Of a DNA stretch of 64,000 bases, positions 56,013-64,000 are shown one piece after another. The stretch spans positions 248,001 through 312,000 of the forward strand of contig CBDDEE010000026.1 in the NCBI GenBank assembly GCA_965226855.1, read 5' to 3'. The notes below the pieces were generated by a model. That model made no database searches, was not told the origin of the DNA, and saw only the letters and a program-made list of their open reading frames with translations. The translations under genes were made by a program, and so were the position numbers. Source of the stretch: JAUXJB01 sp965226855 (lineage in GTDB: Bacteria; Myxococcota_A; UBA9160; SZUA-336). Every line of letters begins with the position of its first letter. Position 1 is the first letter of the stretch.

Positions 56013-56627
56013 ATGAGTTCAGCCAACGAGGGACTCGTCGCCGGCGGCGAGCCACAGGCCTGGGTCAAGATGCCAAGTGAAGCCGAGGTTTTGCCACAGA
56101 TGGAGAACCATCCTTACCGCCGCGGCTTCGTGCCCGCGATGGGCCGGCTCCTCGCGTCCCACCCGCGGATCGGCCCGGCCTTCATGGGGCTCTACCAAGA
56201 GATCATGTTCGCCCCGGGTGCCCTGGAACGCGATGAACGCGAGATGGTGGCGGCGGTTTCGGCCGCGGCCCAGGACTGCTTCTACTGAACCCAATCCCAC
56301 GCAGAGTTTCTGCGTCTCGAAGGGGGAAGCCGGGAGCTGGCCGACGCGCTGCGCAACGGCAGCTGGGATCAACTAAAAGGCGTGACCGAGCGCCAGGTCG
56401 CGCTCTGCAACGTGGCGCGCAAGCTCTCCCTGACGCCCACCCGGATGGTCGAGGCCGACTGGAAGCCGCTGCGCGAGCTGGGCTTCGACGACGCCGCCTG
56501 TCTCGAGGTGGCCCACATCGTGGGCATCTTCAACCATCTGACCCGCCTCGCGGACGGGATGGGTCTCGAGCTCGACCAGGCCACCGCCGCGGCGAGCGAG
56601 AGCGGGAAGATCCTCGGCGAAACCTGA
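56013..56627 (+). CDS. AhpD-like selenoprotein, UGA-encoded Sec at residue 92
   Basis: Reading UGA 56286-56288 as Sec gives a 204-residue AhpD/CMD-type protein. The motif QDCFYUTQSHAEF keeps Glu 12 residues before Cys, C-x-x-U and His four residues later, the AhpD catalytic spacing. Sec replaces the peroxidatic Cys. The part after the UGA (FLRLEGGSRELADAL, LTPTRMVEADWKPLRELGF, VAHIVGIFNHLTRLADGMG) is the typical helical domain with a late active-site region. GGAGGAG precedes ATG 56013. It would be called two short ORFs by standard tools. It is shorter than the 375-residue AhpD-like selenoprotein at 1.5 kb and lacks its N-terminal domain. Confidence 0.85.
56286..56315 (+). promoter_or_regulatory. 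Putative bacterial SECIS of the 56013-56627 selenoprotein
   Basis: ACGCAG (56299-56304) and CTGCGT (56310-56315) form a 6-bp stem closing an AGTTT loop that begins 16 nt after the UGA. Confidence 0.7.
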
Positions 56628-56693
56628 TAGGCGACTGGACCGCCCTCTTACGTAGGACGCGATCACGAGCGGCGCCGGGCTGCGAACAACCGG

Positions 56694-57878
56694 TCAACCG
56701 AGGCCGAAAGTTTTCCGCACGTTGGCGCCCAATATTCCGGCCCGGGTGTGCTGGGGCAGGTCATCGACCAGATGTTCAATGTCGCGAAGGTAGCTAGCCG
56801 GGTGATCGGCATGGGGGTAGTCCGTGGCCCAGAAGAATCGGTCCGCGCCAACGAGCTCGATAAGGCCGCCGATCGTCGTCTCGAAAGGATCGGCGGAAAT
56901 ATAACATTGCTCGCGAAAGACCTCGCTTGGCTTGCGGCTGTCGGCGTATGTGTTGCCATGGAAGGTTTTTTCGAACAGGCTATCCATGCGGTCCAGCCAA
57001 TAGCCGATCCAGCCCGCACCTGATTCCAGCGCTACGAATTTCAATTTCGGAAAGCGCGAGAACGCGCCAAAGGCAAACATGGACGAGAGAGCATGGCGCA
57101 CACCGTCGCCGGCATTGGTGAAAAACACCATGTTGCGGCCGGTGCGCTCGCTGGCGTCGAACCGCCGCGACCGTAACAAGCCCGGCTCTATCGTTGGGTG
57201 AATGGCGAATGGCACGTCGAGGTCCTGGGCTACCTCGAACACCGGATCGTGGCAACCGTCGCCATGGGCCCGGCTGGTGAGGGTAAAGGGTGCGACAAAC
57301 GCCCCCCGGCAGCCTGCCTTGACCGCGCGTTTCAGCTCCTCGGCCGCGGCCTGGGGGTCGCCGAGCGAAAGATGGGCGACTGGGATCAGGTCACCATTGA
57401 AATCGGCACAGAAGTCCACGATCCAACGGTTATAGGCCCTGCAATAGGCCTGGCTAAGCTCGATATCCTTGACTTCGGCCTCCCACAACAGCCCCAGCGT
57501 TGGATAGAGGATGGCAGCTTCCATCCCTTCGGCAGCCAGAAGGCGCACGCGTTCTTTTGGGTCCATGGCGCCAAAGGGAATGTTGGTCAGGTAGGTATGG
57601 CTGGGGTCCGGTTTGTGCTGCGCGGCATCGGTTTCGCCCATCATCCCCAGCGTCGCCAGATATCCGGGCGCCAAGTATCTGGCAGGCGTGTTGTCGAACA
57701 TCAGCACTTCCAACCCGTCGCTGTTGGTCTCTACCCGAATGGCGCGGTCGGCAAAGGCCTTTTCGGTGTAGTCCAGCCAAATATCGGGTGGTTCCAGCAC
57801 ATGGCCGTCCGCGTCAATGACGCCATTGAATTTCAAGGGTTGGATCGACGAAATGTCAACGTGCGGCCCCGTCGCCAT
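56694..57878 (-). CDS. Amidohydrolase family protein, paralog of 17697-18830
   Basis: The 394-residue protein has VIDADGHVLEPPDIW with metal ligands, MEAAILYPTLGLLWEAE, FAIHPTIEP, KFVALESGAGWIGYWLDRMD and FFWATDYPHADHPA. It shares layout with the amidohydrolase at 17.7 kb. AGAGGAG lies before ATG 57878. Codon use looks lower in GC than the neighbours (for example several AAA, GGT, ATA), which hints at a different origin; not measured. Confidence 0.88.
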   Translation of the reverse strand: MATGPHVDISSIQPLKFNGVIDADGHVLEPPDIWLDYTEKAFADRAIRVETNSDGLEVLMFDNTPARYLAPGYLATLGMMGETDAAQHKPDPSHTYLTNIPFGAMDPKERVRLLAAEGMEAAILYPTLGLLWEAEVKDIELSQAYCRAYNRWIVDFCADFNGDLIPVAHLSLGDPQAAAEELKRAVKAGCRGAFVAPFTLTSRAHGDGCHDPVFEVAQDLDVPFAIHPTIEPGLLRSRRFDASERTGRNMVFFTNAGDGVRHALSSMFAFGAFSRFPKLKFVALESGAGWIGYWLDRMDSLFEKTFHGNTYADSRKPSEVFREQCYISADPFETTIGGLIELVGADRFFWATDYPHADHPASYLRDIEHLVDDLPQHTRAGILGANVRKTFGLG

Positions 57879-58073
57879 GATGGTTTCTCCTCTGGGTCGT
57901 CGGTAGCTGTCTTCTTGCATCCTATGCAGGTTTGTCGTTTTCCTCAACCGGCGCGTTGCGTCTACTGCCGTTCTGGCTCTCGGTCTGAGTGTGCGCCAGT
58001 TCCAGGCAACCGATGGAGAAACGCTGCCTTGGAGCCTACTCTATGAGGACTCGTCACTAGCTTGGGGACCGCA

Positions 58074-58172
58074 ATGGCAAACAAGGACCGGCAGAAGCGA
58101 CAGGTGAAGCACAAGCCCAAACTGACGAAGAAGGAGAAGAAGGCGAAGAAGCTCGCGAAGAAGGAAAGCTAG
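58074..58172 (+). CDS. Lysine-rich miniprotein
   Basis: A 32-residue frame, MANKDRQKRQVKHKPK and then more Lys-rich residues (KKEKKAKKLAKKES), ends with TAG. It resembles widely seen very small basic proteins. GGGGACC precedes the ATG. It may bind nucleic acid; this is a guess. Confidence 0.45.
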   Translation: MANKDRQKRQVKHKPKLTKKEKKAKKLAKKES

Positions 58173-58195
58173 ATGGACCCCTTCGGGAGTTCGCG

Positions 58196-58315
58196 ATGAT
58201 CACGGCCATCGTGCGATACAAGCTTCCTCCGCACATCGACCAGCCGGCGTGTCGAGACCACTTCCACGAGATCGCAGGCACCTTCGACCTGTTCACAGAC
58301 CCGGACCAGCCATAG
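58196..58315 (+). pseudogene. Small-monooxygenase/ABM-like gene fragment
   Basis: The 39-residue frame MITAIVRYKLPPHIDQPAC, RDHFHEIAGTF begins like a YdhR/ABM-type protein of about 95 residues. It then diverges and stops at TAG 58313-58315. GGGAG precedes the ATG. Probably a truncated gene. Confidence 0.45.
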
Positions 58316-58418
58316 GCTCGGTCATGACCCGGCCGGTCTTCGAGTGCCCTCCCCCGCCGATGTGGGCCGTGCGGCGGGGCGAGCCGCGAGTCGAACGCGG
58401 GCTCGAGCGCGCCCTCGG

Positions 58419-58805
58419 ATGAGCGTCTGGGCCGGAGCGCTCGCCGACCTGGCTCTCGTCCTTCACCTTACGTTCATCCTCTACGCCATCATGGGCGGCC
58501 TCCTCGCTCTACGGTTCCCGCGGGCACCGTGGCTACACCTTCCGCTGCTCGCCTGGGCGGCACTCACCCAGTTCCTGGGCTGGATCTGCCCTCTCACGCC
58601 CCTGGAGAACGGGCTCCGCGAGCTAGCCAGGCGGGCAACCTACGGGGGTAGCTTCATCGACCATTACCTCGTTCCCATCGTCTATCCACCCGGGCTTACT
58701 ACCGAAATTCAGTGGGCGCTGGGTGCCTTCCTCCTTGCCGCGAACGCCGTCATCTACACCTGGGTTCTGAGAAGCCGCACCGCCTCTAGCCGGTCGCCAC
58801 CGTAG
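58419..58805 (+). CDS. DUF2784-type membrane protein
   Basis: The 128-residue protein has about four hydrophobic segments: LADLALVLHLTFILYAIMG, LHLPLLAWAALTQFLGWICP, HYLVPIVYPPGLT and WALGAFLLAANAVIYTWVL. CPLTPLEN with FLGWICP is the DUF2784 hallmark. Inner-membrane protein of unknown role. Confidence 0.75.
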   Translation: MSVWAGALADLALVLHLTFILYAIMGGLLALRFPRAPWLHLPLLAWAALTQFLGWICPLTPLENGLRELARRATYGGSFIDHYLVPIVYPPGLTTEIQWALGAFLLAANAVIYTWVLRSRTASSRSPP

Positions 58806-58828
58806 GCTTTGGGTTGTACTCTGGTGCC

Positions 58829-59536
58829 ATGACTAGCTTTCCGAATTACCTTCCTCACGGATCACTGACCTCGGTCGTCGACGGCCTCTACTGCGTACGT
58901 GGCTCCTTCGGGATGGGACCCGGCGTGAAGATCGGAAGAACGATGACTATCGTGAAGGCCGGCGACGGGCTCGTCGTGCTCAACGCAGTCCGCCTATCGG
59001 ACTCGGCGCAGGCCGAGCTCGACGCACTGGGCCAGGTAAAGCACCTCGTCAAGCTGAGCGACTCGCACTCGATCGACGAGCCGTTCTACGTCGACCGATA
59101 CAAGCCTGCGGTCTGGTCACTCCCCGGAGCGTCGCTCGGCCAACTCAGTGTCGACCGTTCCCTCAGCACAGAGGGTCCGGTTGCCGGTGGTGTCGTCGTG
59201 GACTATGGCGAGACGGCAGGATGGCGCGAGAGCGCGTATCTGGTTCCCATGGGTGGCGGCACGCTGGTGACCTGCGACGCGATCCAGAATTGCGCAGACA
59301 CCGACGGCGCCTCCTTCCTCGGCCGCATGATCATGTCAGTGATGGGATTCAAGGGCGGGGTGGTCGTTCCGCCGATGTGGAGACGCTTTCAAAAGGTCAA
59401 GGGGCCACGCGTGGGCGAGACGCTTTCGGGCGTCGTCGATCTCTCGTTCGCGAATCTAGTCACGGGACACGGCCCTCCGGTAACAGGTGGCGCCGATGCC
59501 CTGGTCCGCTCGGCAATCGAGCGCGCGTCGCGCTGA
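58829..59536 (+). CDS. MBL-fold-like protein (DUF4336-like)
   Basis: The 235-residue protein has LVVLNAVRLSD, LVKLSDSHSIDEPFYVDRYK, VTCDAIQN and a late FANLVTGHGPPV. The layout resembles a metallo-beta-lactamase fold, but the HxHxDH metal motif is not intact. Either it is a metal-poor member or a non-enzymatic one. It starts 23 nt after the DUF2784 gene. Confidence 0.65.
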   Translation: MTSFPNYLPHGSLTSVVDGLYCVRGSFGMGPGVKIGRTMTIVKAGDGLVVLNAVRLSDSAQAELDALGQVKHLVKLSDSHSIDEPFYVDRYKPAVWSLPGASLGQLSVDRSLSTEGPVAGGVVVDYGETAGWRESAYLVPMGGGTLVTCDAIQNCADTDGASFLGRMIMSVMGFKGGVVVPPMWRRFQKVKGPRVGETLSGVVDLSFANLVTGHGPPVTGGADALVRSAIERASR

Positions 59537-59542
59537 CCTCCC

Positions 59543-60006
59543 TTACCCGCCTTCGCCCACCGCGAGCTTCATCCCCACCGTCTCGAGAACCGCCTCGTAA
59601 CGGGGCTCGCCCAGAAGCGGGGCGAAGAACGCCCGCGGCCGTTCCAACCATAAAAGGGAGCGTCGTTGGGAAGTCAGGGTCGAACTCGATGGCTTCGCGG
59701 ATCTCTCGCAAGGCGCCCTCGAAGTCCTCATTCATGATCCGCACGTTTGCGGCCTGGAGAATGATGACGGGTGAGAGGGGATCTAGCCTACGTGTGCGCT
59801 CGAGCTGCGCCAGCGCCTCCTGGTGTCGCGCCGTGGAGCCGAGCAGTAGTCGGTACCACGCGCGGGCGGTGGCGTAGTTCGGGTTGAGCTCGATCGCTCG
59901 TCGAAACGCACGCTCGGCGGCAAGCGGATCCCAGTCGTACCAGAAGTGAACGCCGCCGAGCGAAGCGTAAGCCTCGGACAGCTCCGGTCGCATTCGTCTC
60001 GCCCCA
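59543..60006 (-). pseudogene. TPR tail remnant of a cyclase- or TPR-regulator-type protein
   Basis: Reads LSEAYASLGGVHFWYDWDPL, AERAFRRAIELNPNYATARAW, QEALAQLERTRRLDPLSPVI, then changes frame to a tail ending YEAVLETVGMKLAVGEGG at 59543. It has no N-terminal region and a frame change near 59660, so is a C-terminal fragment of a TPR protein. Confidence 0.6.
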
Positions 60007-60036
60007 GGTTCACTATATTCGCCGAGAGGAGTGCTC

Positions 60037-61173
60037 ATGCCCACCGTCGTCGAGGAGATTCCCCGGGAGCGGCGCGCCGATGTCGACGCCGCGGTCGCGT
60101 GGCTGAACCGGGAGCGGGGTCACGCGTTCGAGGTGACGGGCCTCGTCGACCCGGTGGACGCGGTCGCTCTCCGAACTCGGAACGGCCCCGGGGAGCCGCT
60201 AGATCTCGGGCTGATTCTCTGTGACGGCGACCTCTGTGTGCGCGAGCAGGTGCGCGTGACGCGGACAAACGGGGAGGTCCACGTGACCCTCGCCGAAGGA
60301 GCGCTGTCTCAGGATCCGCCCGCCGAGCTCGATCCGCTGCCCGGCGTGCGCAGCGCCTGGTTCGACGAGCAGCTCGCGGGATGCGAGTTCCTCGTCCTGG
60401 TGTTCTACCGCGGGTTCTGGTGACCACCCTGCCGCCGCGAGTTGCGCGGCTACATGAAGGCGGGCGTGCCCGAAGCGGTCCGCAAGGCAGGAGGCCGGAT
60501 CTTCGCCGTTACGAGCGAGCCGCAGACCCTGGCGCGCGAGGCGGTAGAGAGCTGGGGCCTCGACTTCGAGGCAGTCGGCGACCCCCACCATGAAGTCGCT
60601 GACGCCTGCCGCGAGAGCGGCTGGCTCGACGTGATCGTGAACCTTCAAGTCGAGTTCCTCCGGCGCATGCAGGCCTGGGCGAGCCACCCCCGGGGCTACT
60701 TCCAGCCCGGCGTCCTCGCCGTCAGGAGTGACGGGCGCGTGCTGTATCGCTGGCGCGGCGTTCCCACACGCCGCAACGCGGGCGGCGCTACCGGCCGACC
60801 CGAGGCGCCGCACGTGTGGTCGAGCATCGAACGTGCGCTCGCGAGCCCCGACTCCGGCGACGCCGCACTCGACGTCCCGCCATCGGTCGACACGCGCGCA
60901 CCGCCTTGGCCGCTGTTCGTGATCATGCTGCTCGCCCACGGGAACTTCATGCGCCCCCGGGGCTTCGGCCTCGAGCGCGGCCCCCCTGTCGACGGGAGGC
61001 CGCGCGAGCTCTCCACGGTGGCGAAGCTCGCGCTCTTCGTCGGGGGCTGGATCGCCGCATTCGCGCTCCTGCCCGTTCCGTGGGTCCTCGCCGCGCTCGC
61101 CGTTTGGGGGCTCGCCGTGACGCCGGGCATCGTCGTGATGCACCGAGAGTTCCAGTCGGTGCGCGAGGACTAG
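60037..61173 (+). CDS. Prx-like (AhpC/TSA-type) selenoprotein with C-terminal membrane segments
   Basis: Reading UGA 60421-60423 as Sec gives a 378-residue protein with the site VFYRGFWUPPCRRELRGY. This is the peroxiredoxin-like redox motif (U/C-x-x-C after Trp), Sec at residue 129. The fold continues through GGRIFAVTSEPQTLAREA, GLDFEAVGDPHHEVADACR and GYFQPGVLAVRSDGRVLYRW. The N-terminal 120 residues are of unknown type, and the C-terminus has two hydrophobic segments (LALFVGGWIAAFALLPVPWV, LAALAVWGLAVTPGIVVMH). GAGAGGAG precedes ATG 60037. Probably a membrane-bound selenium peroxidase or thiol oxidoreductase; substrate unknown. It would be split by standard annotation. Confidence 0.85.
60421..60450 (+). 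promoter_or_regulatory. Putative bacterial SECIS of the Prx-like selenoprotein
   Basis: GCCG (60431-60434) pairs with CGGC (60447-60450), with one bulged C. CGC (60436-60438) pairs with GCG (60444-60446), closing a GAGTT loop that begins 15 nt after the UGA. Confidence 0.65.
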
Positions 61174-61186
61174 GCCCGGCTCGTAG

Positions 61187-61450
61187 GGGGCAGACAGCGA
61201 GTCCCTGCTACCGGGCTGGGCATTCTGGGGAGCCAACCTCTTTGCCGCCGTGGTCTTTGGACTGGGCCACCTGCCCGCCACGGCAGCCCTGCTCCCGCTC
61301 ACCCCGCGAGTCGTGGCCCGAGCAGTCGTGCTCAACGGCGTGGCCGCGGGCCCCTTCGGCTGGCTGTTCCGACGAGACGGTATCGAGGCCGCGATGGTCG
61401 CGCACTTCGCAGCCCACATCCTGCTGCACGTGATCGTTCCCCTCTTCTGA
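61187..61450 (+). pseudogene. CPBP-family membrane protease fragment
   Basis: The frame after an in-frame TAG at 61184 reads FWGANLFAAVVFGLGHLPA, with the CPBP His motif, and ends AAMVAHFAAHILLHVIVP. Only the last part of a CaaX-like prenyl-protease-family protein remains. Confidence 0.6.
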
Positions 61451-61458
61451 GGCGCTAC

Positions 61459-61986
61459 TCAGAAGAAGGTCGTCAGGTTCTTCGCGAGCAGCACGTTCTG
61501 ATCGAGGAAGATCTTCCGCACCGCAATCTTGAAGCTCTCGCCTTCCCGTCGAAGATGATCCTCGCGCTTACCGACGAACAGGTTGGATTCGACCTCGGTC
61601 CGGTTGCGGTAGACAAAGAACCGACAGCGCGCTCGCACGAGATCGCCTGCCACCACATCGACCTGCAGATTGGAGATGATGTGGCTCGTCCGCGAGACGG
61701 GCTCCTCTGCCCAGTGCTTCCCTGTCAGGATCTGCTTCACGCGCTGCTCCAGCTCGAACTTCCCCTCATCGAACCAGTTCAGGTCCTCCCCCTCGCGCGT
61801 GTACTCCGCGTCCCACTCACCGAACGCCATGTTCCGGCTGAGTGGCATCCAGTAACGGATGTCGTCGGCCAGCAGGTCCAGCCACGCCTCGAACTGGCGT
61901 GAGTCGAGCAGCTCGGCCTCCCGGCACAGGAACTGCTCCACCTCGTAACGCAGCAGCAGCTGATCGAGCCCCGGTCGATCGCTCAT
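61459..61986 (-). CDS. Aromatic ring-hydroxylating dioxygenase, beta (small) subunit
   Basis: The 175-residue protein has a nuclear-transport-factor-2-like fold: LLLRYEVEQFLCREAELLDS, FEAWLDLLADDIRYWMPLSR, RTSHIISNLQVDVVAGDLV and FKIAVRKIFLDQNVLL. Structural partner of the alpha subunit; its ATG overlaps the alpha stop (ATGA). Confidence 0.9.
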   Translation of the reverse strand: MSDRPGLDQLLLRYEVEQFLCREAELLDSRQFEAWLDLLADDIRYWMPLSRNMAFGEWDAEYTREGEDLNWFDEGKFELEQRVKQILTGKHWAEEPVSRTSHIISNLQVDVVAGDLVRARCRFFVYRNRTEVESNLFVGKREDHLRREGESFKIAVRKIFLDQNVLLAKNLTTFF

Positions 61987-63305
61987 TCCGCTCGGTCCAT
62001 GAGGGCTGCCCAGCGCGCGTAGAAGGCCCGCTGATTCTGCTCGGAGACGTCCTCAGTCGTGTACACCTCACCCCCGAGCCACGGCACCGGCCAGCTCTTC
62101 CGCTCGTGCCCCAGCCCCATCTCGTAGTTGTACGGATAGCGCCGCGCGATCGTTCCCCGCGCACCCTCGTGCGCATACGCCCAGTTCTCCATATCGTCCT
62201 GCTCGGTTAGCCCTGAGGGCCCCTGATAGCGGATCACGTAGTGCAGGAGCACTCGCTTCACCTCGTCGGGCGCGTCTCTGGGCACGAGAAAGATGCGCCA
62301 GACCTCCGTCTCGTGCGGCCCGTTCGGGTGCCAGGTCCCCATGCTCTGGACCCCGTTCGAGTACGAGACGTTCGGGAAGATCGTGCCACCGTGCCCAAAC
62401 CAGCGTGCACGCTCGCCGAGCCGCTCGCGACGCTTGCGGAAGCATTCCCGGAAGTAGTCCTCCACCACGGGCATGTCCTGATAGATCGCCAGGTAGTCGT
62501 AGTCGTCCTTGAAGAGCTCCCCTCGAGCCGTGTGCCCCTCCGGCGAAACGCAGATGTTGAGCTTGTAGACGTCTCTCGCCTTGGTCACAGGATCGTAAGT
62601 GTGGCGCCCCTTCCGCCCCGACGGAGAGAGCACCACCGCGTCCACCGAGGTATGACTCGGATTGTGGTAGTAGTCTCCTGCAAAATTCTCAGCCCCGTAC
62701 TTCCAGTTGCAGGGAACACGCCACTTGAAGATCCCACCGAACGCCTCGAGGGGATCGTCGCTGCCGTCCGGCAGCTCGCAGTAGTCGTCGAAATAGAAGG
62801 CAAGCTCCCCCAGGTACGCCTCGAAGTCAGGCGTCTCCTCGGCCCAGCACGCAAAGATAAACCCCCGATACGACGTAGACCGCGCCTCAACCAGCCCCCA
62901 CTTCGACCGGTCGAGCTCATCGTGGTACGCGGTCTTCATCTTGGGCACCCCGACGAGCTTGCCGTCGTCTGCGTAGGTCCAGGCGTGATACGGGCAAGAG
63001 AACCGCCTGGTGTTGCCGCGGTCGTATCGGCACACCCTCATCCCACGGTGGCGGCAGTTGTTGAGAAAGACGTGGATGCGGCCCTTCTCATCACGATTGA
63101 GAATCACAGACTCCTCGCCGGTCCGACTCAGAATAAAGTCACCTGGATTCGCGATCTGGCTCTCGTGCCCCACGAACAGCCACGAACGAGCGAAGACCCG
63201 CTCGAGCTCCTCCTCATAGATCCCCGTACTCGTAAAGATGTCGCGACTGATGAGTCCGCGATCGACGGAAGTTGTGAAAAGGGCGTCTGTACGTGGGCGG
63301 CTCAT
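61983..63305 (-). CDS. Aromatic ring-hydroxylating dioxygenase, alpha (large) subunit
   Basis: The 440-residue protein has a Rieske [2Fe-2S] site, CRHRGMRVCRYDRGN and then CPYHAWTY (C-x-H ... C-x-x-H), near residues 85-110. The mononuclear iron site is ENFAGDYYHNPSHTSVDA. It adds both atoms of O2 to an aromatic ring with electrons from a reductase/ferredoxin pair that is not visible here. Overlap with the beta subunit marks a coupled operon. A sigma-54 activator gene lies upstream on the same strand. Confidence 0.92.
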   Translation of the reverse strand: MSRPRTDALFTTSVDRGLISRDIFTSTGIYEEELERVFARSWLFVGHESQIANPGDFILSRTGEESVILNRDEKGRIHVFLNNCRHRGMRVCRYDRGNTRRFSCPYHAWTYADDGKLVGVPKMKTAYHDELDRSKWGLVEARSTSYRGFIFACWAEETPDFEAYLGELAFYFDDYCELPDGSDDPLEAFGGIFKWRVPCNWKYGAENFAGDYYHNPSHTSVDAVVLSPSGRKGRHTYDPVTKARDVYKLNICVSPEGHTARGELFKDDYDYLAIYQDMPVVEDYFRECFRKRRERLGERARWFGHGGTIFPNVSYSNGVQSMGTWHPNGPHETEVWRIFLVPRDAPDEVKRVLLHYVIRYQGPSGLTEQDDMENWAYAHEGARGTIARRYPYNYEMGLGHERKSWPVPWLGGEVYTTEDVSEQNQRAFYARWAALMDRAE

Positions 63306-63386
63306 CCCGATGTCCTCACTCAGTCCAGAGGAGATTATACGTGCATCTACGCCGCAGGGAATAACTCTTCTATCTACGGCCTAAGG

Positions 63387-64000
63387 TTAGTCATCAGGAA
63401 TCAGATGTCCGAGATTGTAACGCTTGATCTTGTATCTTAGGGAACTTCGAGGGACACCCAGACGTCTAGCTGCTCGAGCAACAACGCCCCCCGTCTCTAA
63501 CAGGGAAGTTGCAATGATCCCGGCCTCATCCTTACTACCTGTCGTGTGAGTCCCAAGCGTTCCTGTCGAGAAGCTGCCATTTGATAGTTCTCCCTCGAGA
63601 TCAACTGCGTCTAGTGTCCCCTTTTGCTGAACGAGTAGCCTTTCGAGAAGATTCAGAAGCTCCCGGACGTTCCCCGGCCACGAATATTGCATGAGCCGTT
63701 CACAAAATCCGTCCGTTGGAGAAGGAGTCGACACACGTAGGGACTCACCTAATCTCTGAAGGTTCGCCTGCACTAGTTCCGGTATATCCTCAAGTCTCTC
63801 GCGCAATGGTGGGACCCGGAAGGACACAACATTGAGACGAAAGAAGAGATCCTGACGGAAGCGTCCGCTCCGAACAGCCTCCCATAGGTCAAGGCTCGTT
63901 GCGGCGATTACTCGGGCTTTCATAGGAAGGGACCGAGTGCCACCCACACGCTCATACGTGGAGTCCTCGAGCACTCTGAGGAGCTTCGCCTGCAATGCTG
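63387..64000 (-). CDS. Sigma-54-dependent transcriptional activator, C-terminal part; N-terminus beyond the window
   Basis: The frame runs through the window edge. It has the end of the AAA+ domain LQAKLLRVLEDSTYERVGG, RVIAATSLDLWEAVRSGRFR, the arginine-finger region FRQDLFFRLNVVSFRVPPLR, and SWPGNVRELLNLLERLLVQQ. The C-terminal Fis-type helix-turn-helix is VARAARRLGVPRSSLRYKI. It activates sigma-54 promoters. Bases here are visibly less GC-rich than the rest of the window, so recent transfer is possible. The target may be the downstream dioxygenase genes. Confidence 0.88.
   Translation of the reverse strand, partial: ALQAKLLRVLEDSTYERVGGTRSLPMKARVIAATSLDLWEAVRSGRFRQDLFFRLNVVSFRVPPLRERLEDIPELVQANLQRLGESLRVSTPSPTDGFCERLMQYSWPGNVRELLNLLERLLVQQKGTLDAVDLEGELSNGSFSTGTLGTHTTGSKDEAGIIATSLLETGGVVARAARRLGVPRSSLRYKIKRYNLGHLIPDD

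Noticed and set aside
1..64000. selA, selB, selD or tRNA-Sec genes, CRISPR arrays, tRNAs, rRNAs, attachment sites
   Set aside because: None could be recognised by eye in this window; they may lie elsewhere. A tRNA scan was not possible.

Overview
The window looks like a chromosome segment of a high-GC, metabolically versatile bacterium. Its gene families are LLM-class flavin oxidoreductases, amidohydrolases, class III CoA-transferases, a P450, a Baeyer-Villiger-type monooxygenase, a ring-hydroxylating dioxygenase, a tungsten aldehyde oxidoreductase and several UGA-encoded selenoproteins. That mix suggests a deltaproteobacterium-like or Binatota/Myxococcota-like lineage, but this is inference: no rRNA, tRNA or phylogenetic marker is visible here.

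Layout. 0-5 kb: acyl-CoA synthetase (cut by the window edge), a long AhpD-like selenoprotein, an alpha/beta hydrolase, an EF-hand protein and a Tag-like glycosylase. 5-9.5 kb: a broken cyclase/ATPase/TPR regulator and a broken LLM oxidoreductase. 9.5-13.5 kb: an aldehyde oxidoreductase operon (ferredoxin, AOR, FAD subunit, MoaD-like), divergent from a zinc alcohol dehydrogenase and a redoxin selenoprotein (13.7-15.9 kb). 16-30.6 kb: SDR, GST, amidohydrolase, double CoA-transferase, HsaA-like flavoprotein, two sulfatases, P450, hydrolase and a broken amidohydrolase. 30.7-36.5 kb: monooxygenase, transposase remnant, MhpD-like hydratase, 2-hydroxyacid dehydrogenase and an interrupted amidohydrolase. 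36.5-46 kb: SDR, LLM enzymes, a duplicated small unknown gene, TPR protein, amidase and SDR. 46.4-48.6 kb: an ECF sigma / anti-sigma / CnrX-Spy-like operon and an Smr protein. 48.6-51.7 kb: soxCD with soxD split by an IS5-type element. 52-64 kb: VOC dioxygenase, P450 fragment with ferredoxin, hydrolase/amidohydrolase pair, a second AhpD-like selenoprotein, amidohydrolase, small genes, a Prx-like selenoprotein, ring-hydroxylating dioxygenase subunits and a sigma-54 activator cut by the window edge.

Main discovery. Four genes carry in-frame UGA exactly where a thiol-redox cysteine is expected: CFYU (twice), WUGC and WUPPC. Each UGA is followed, 15-20 nt downstream, by a hairpin with a 5-6 nt loop that fits a bacterial SECIS. 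Ordinary annotation would call each of these two truncated ORFs. They form a set of selenium-dependent peroxide or disulfide enzymes interspersed among oxidative catabolism genes.

Decay and errors. At least nine single-base frameshifts, many in homopolymers, plus in-frame UAG/UAA codons, an IS insertion, a 9-bp-repeat-bounded insert and REP-like repeats run through the window. Some are probably assembly or sequencing errors and some are real decay. The sequence alone cannot separate these, except for the IS insertion, which has a 4-bp target duplication.
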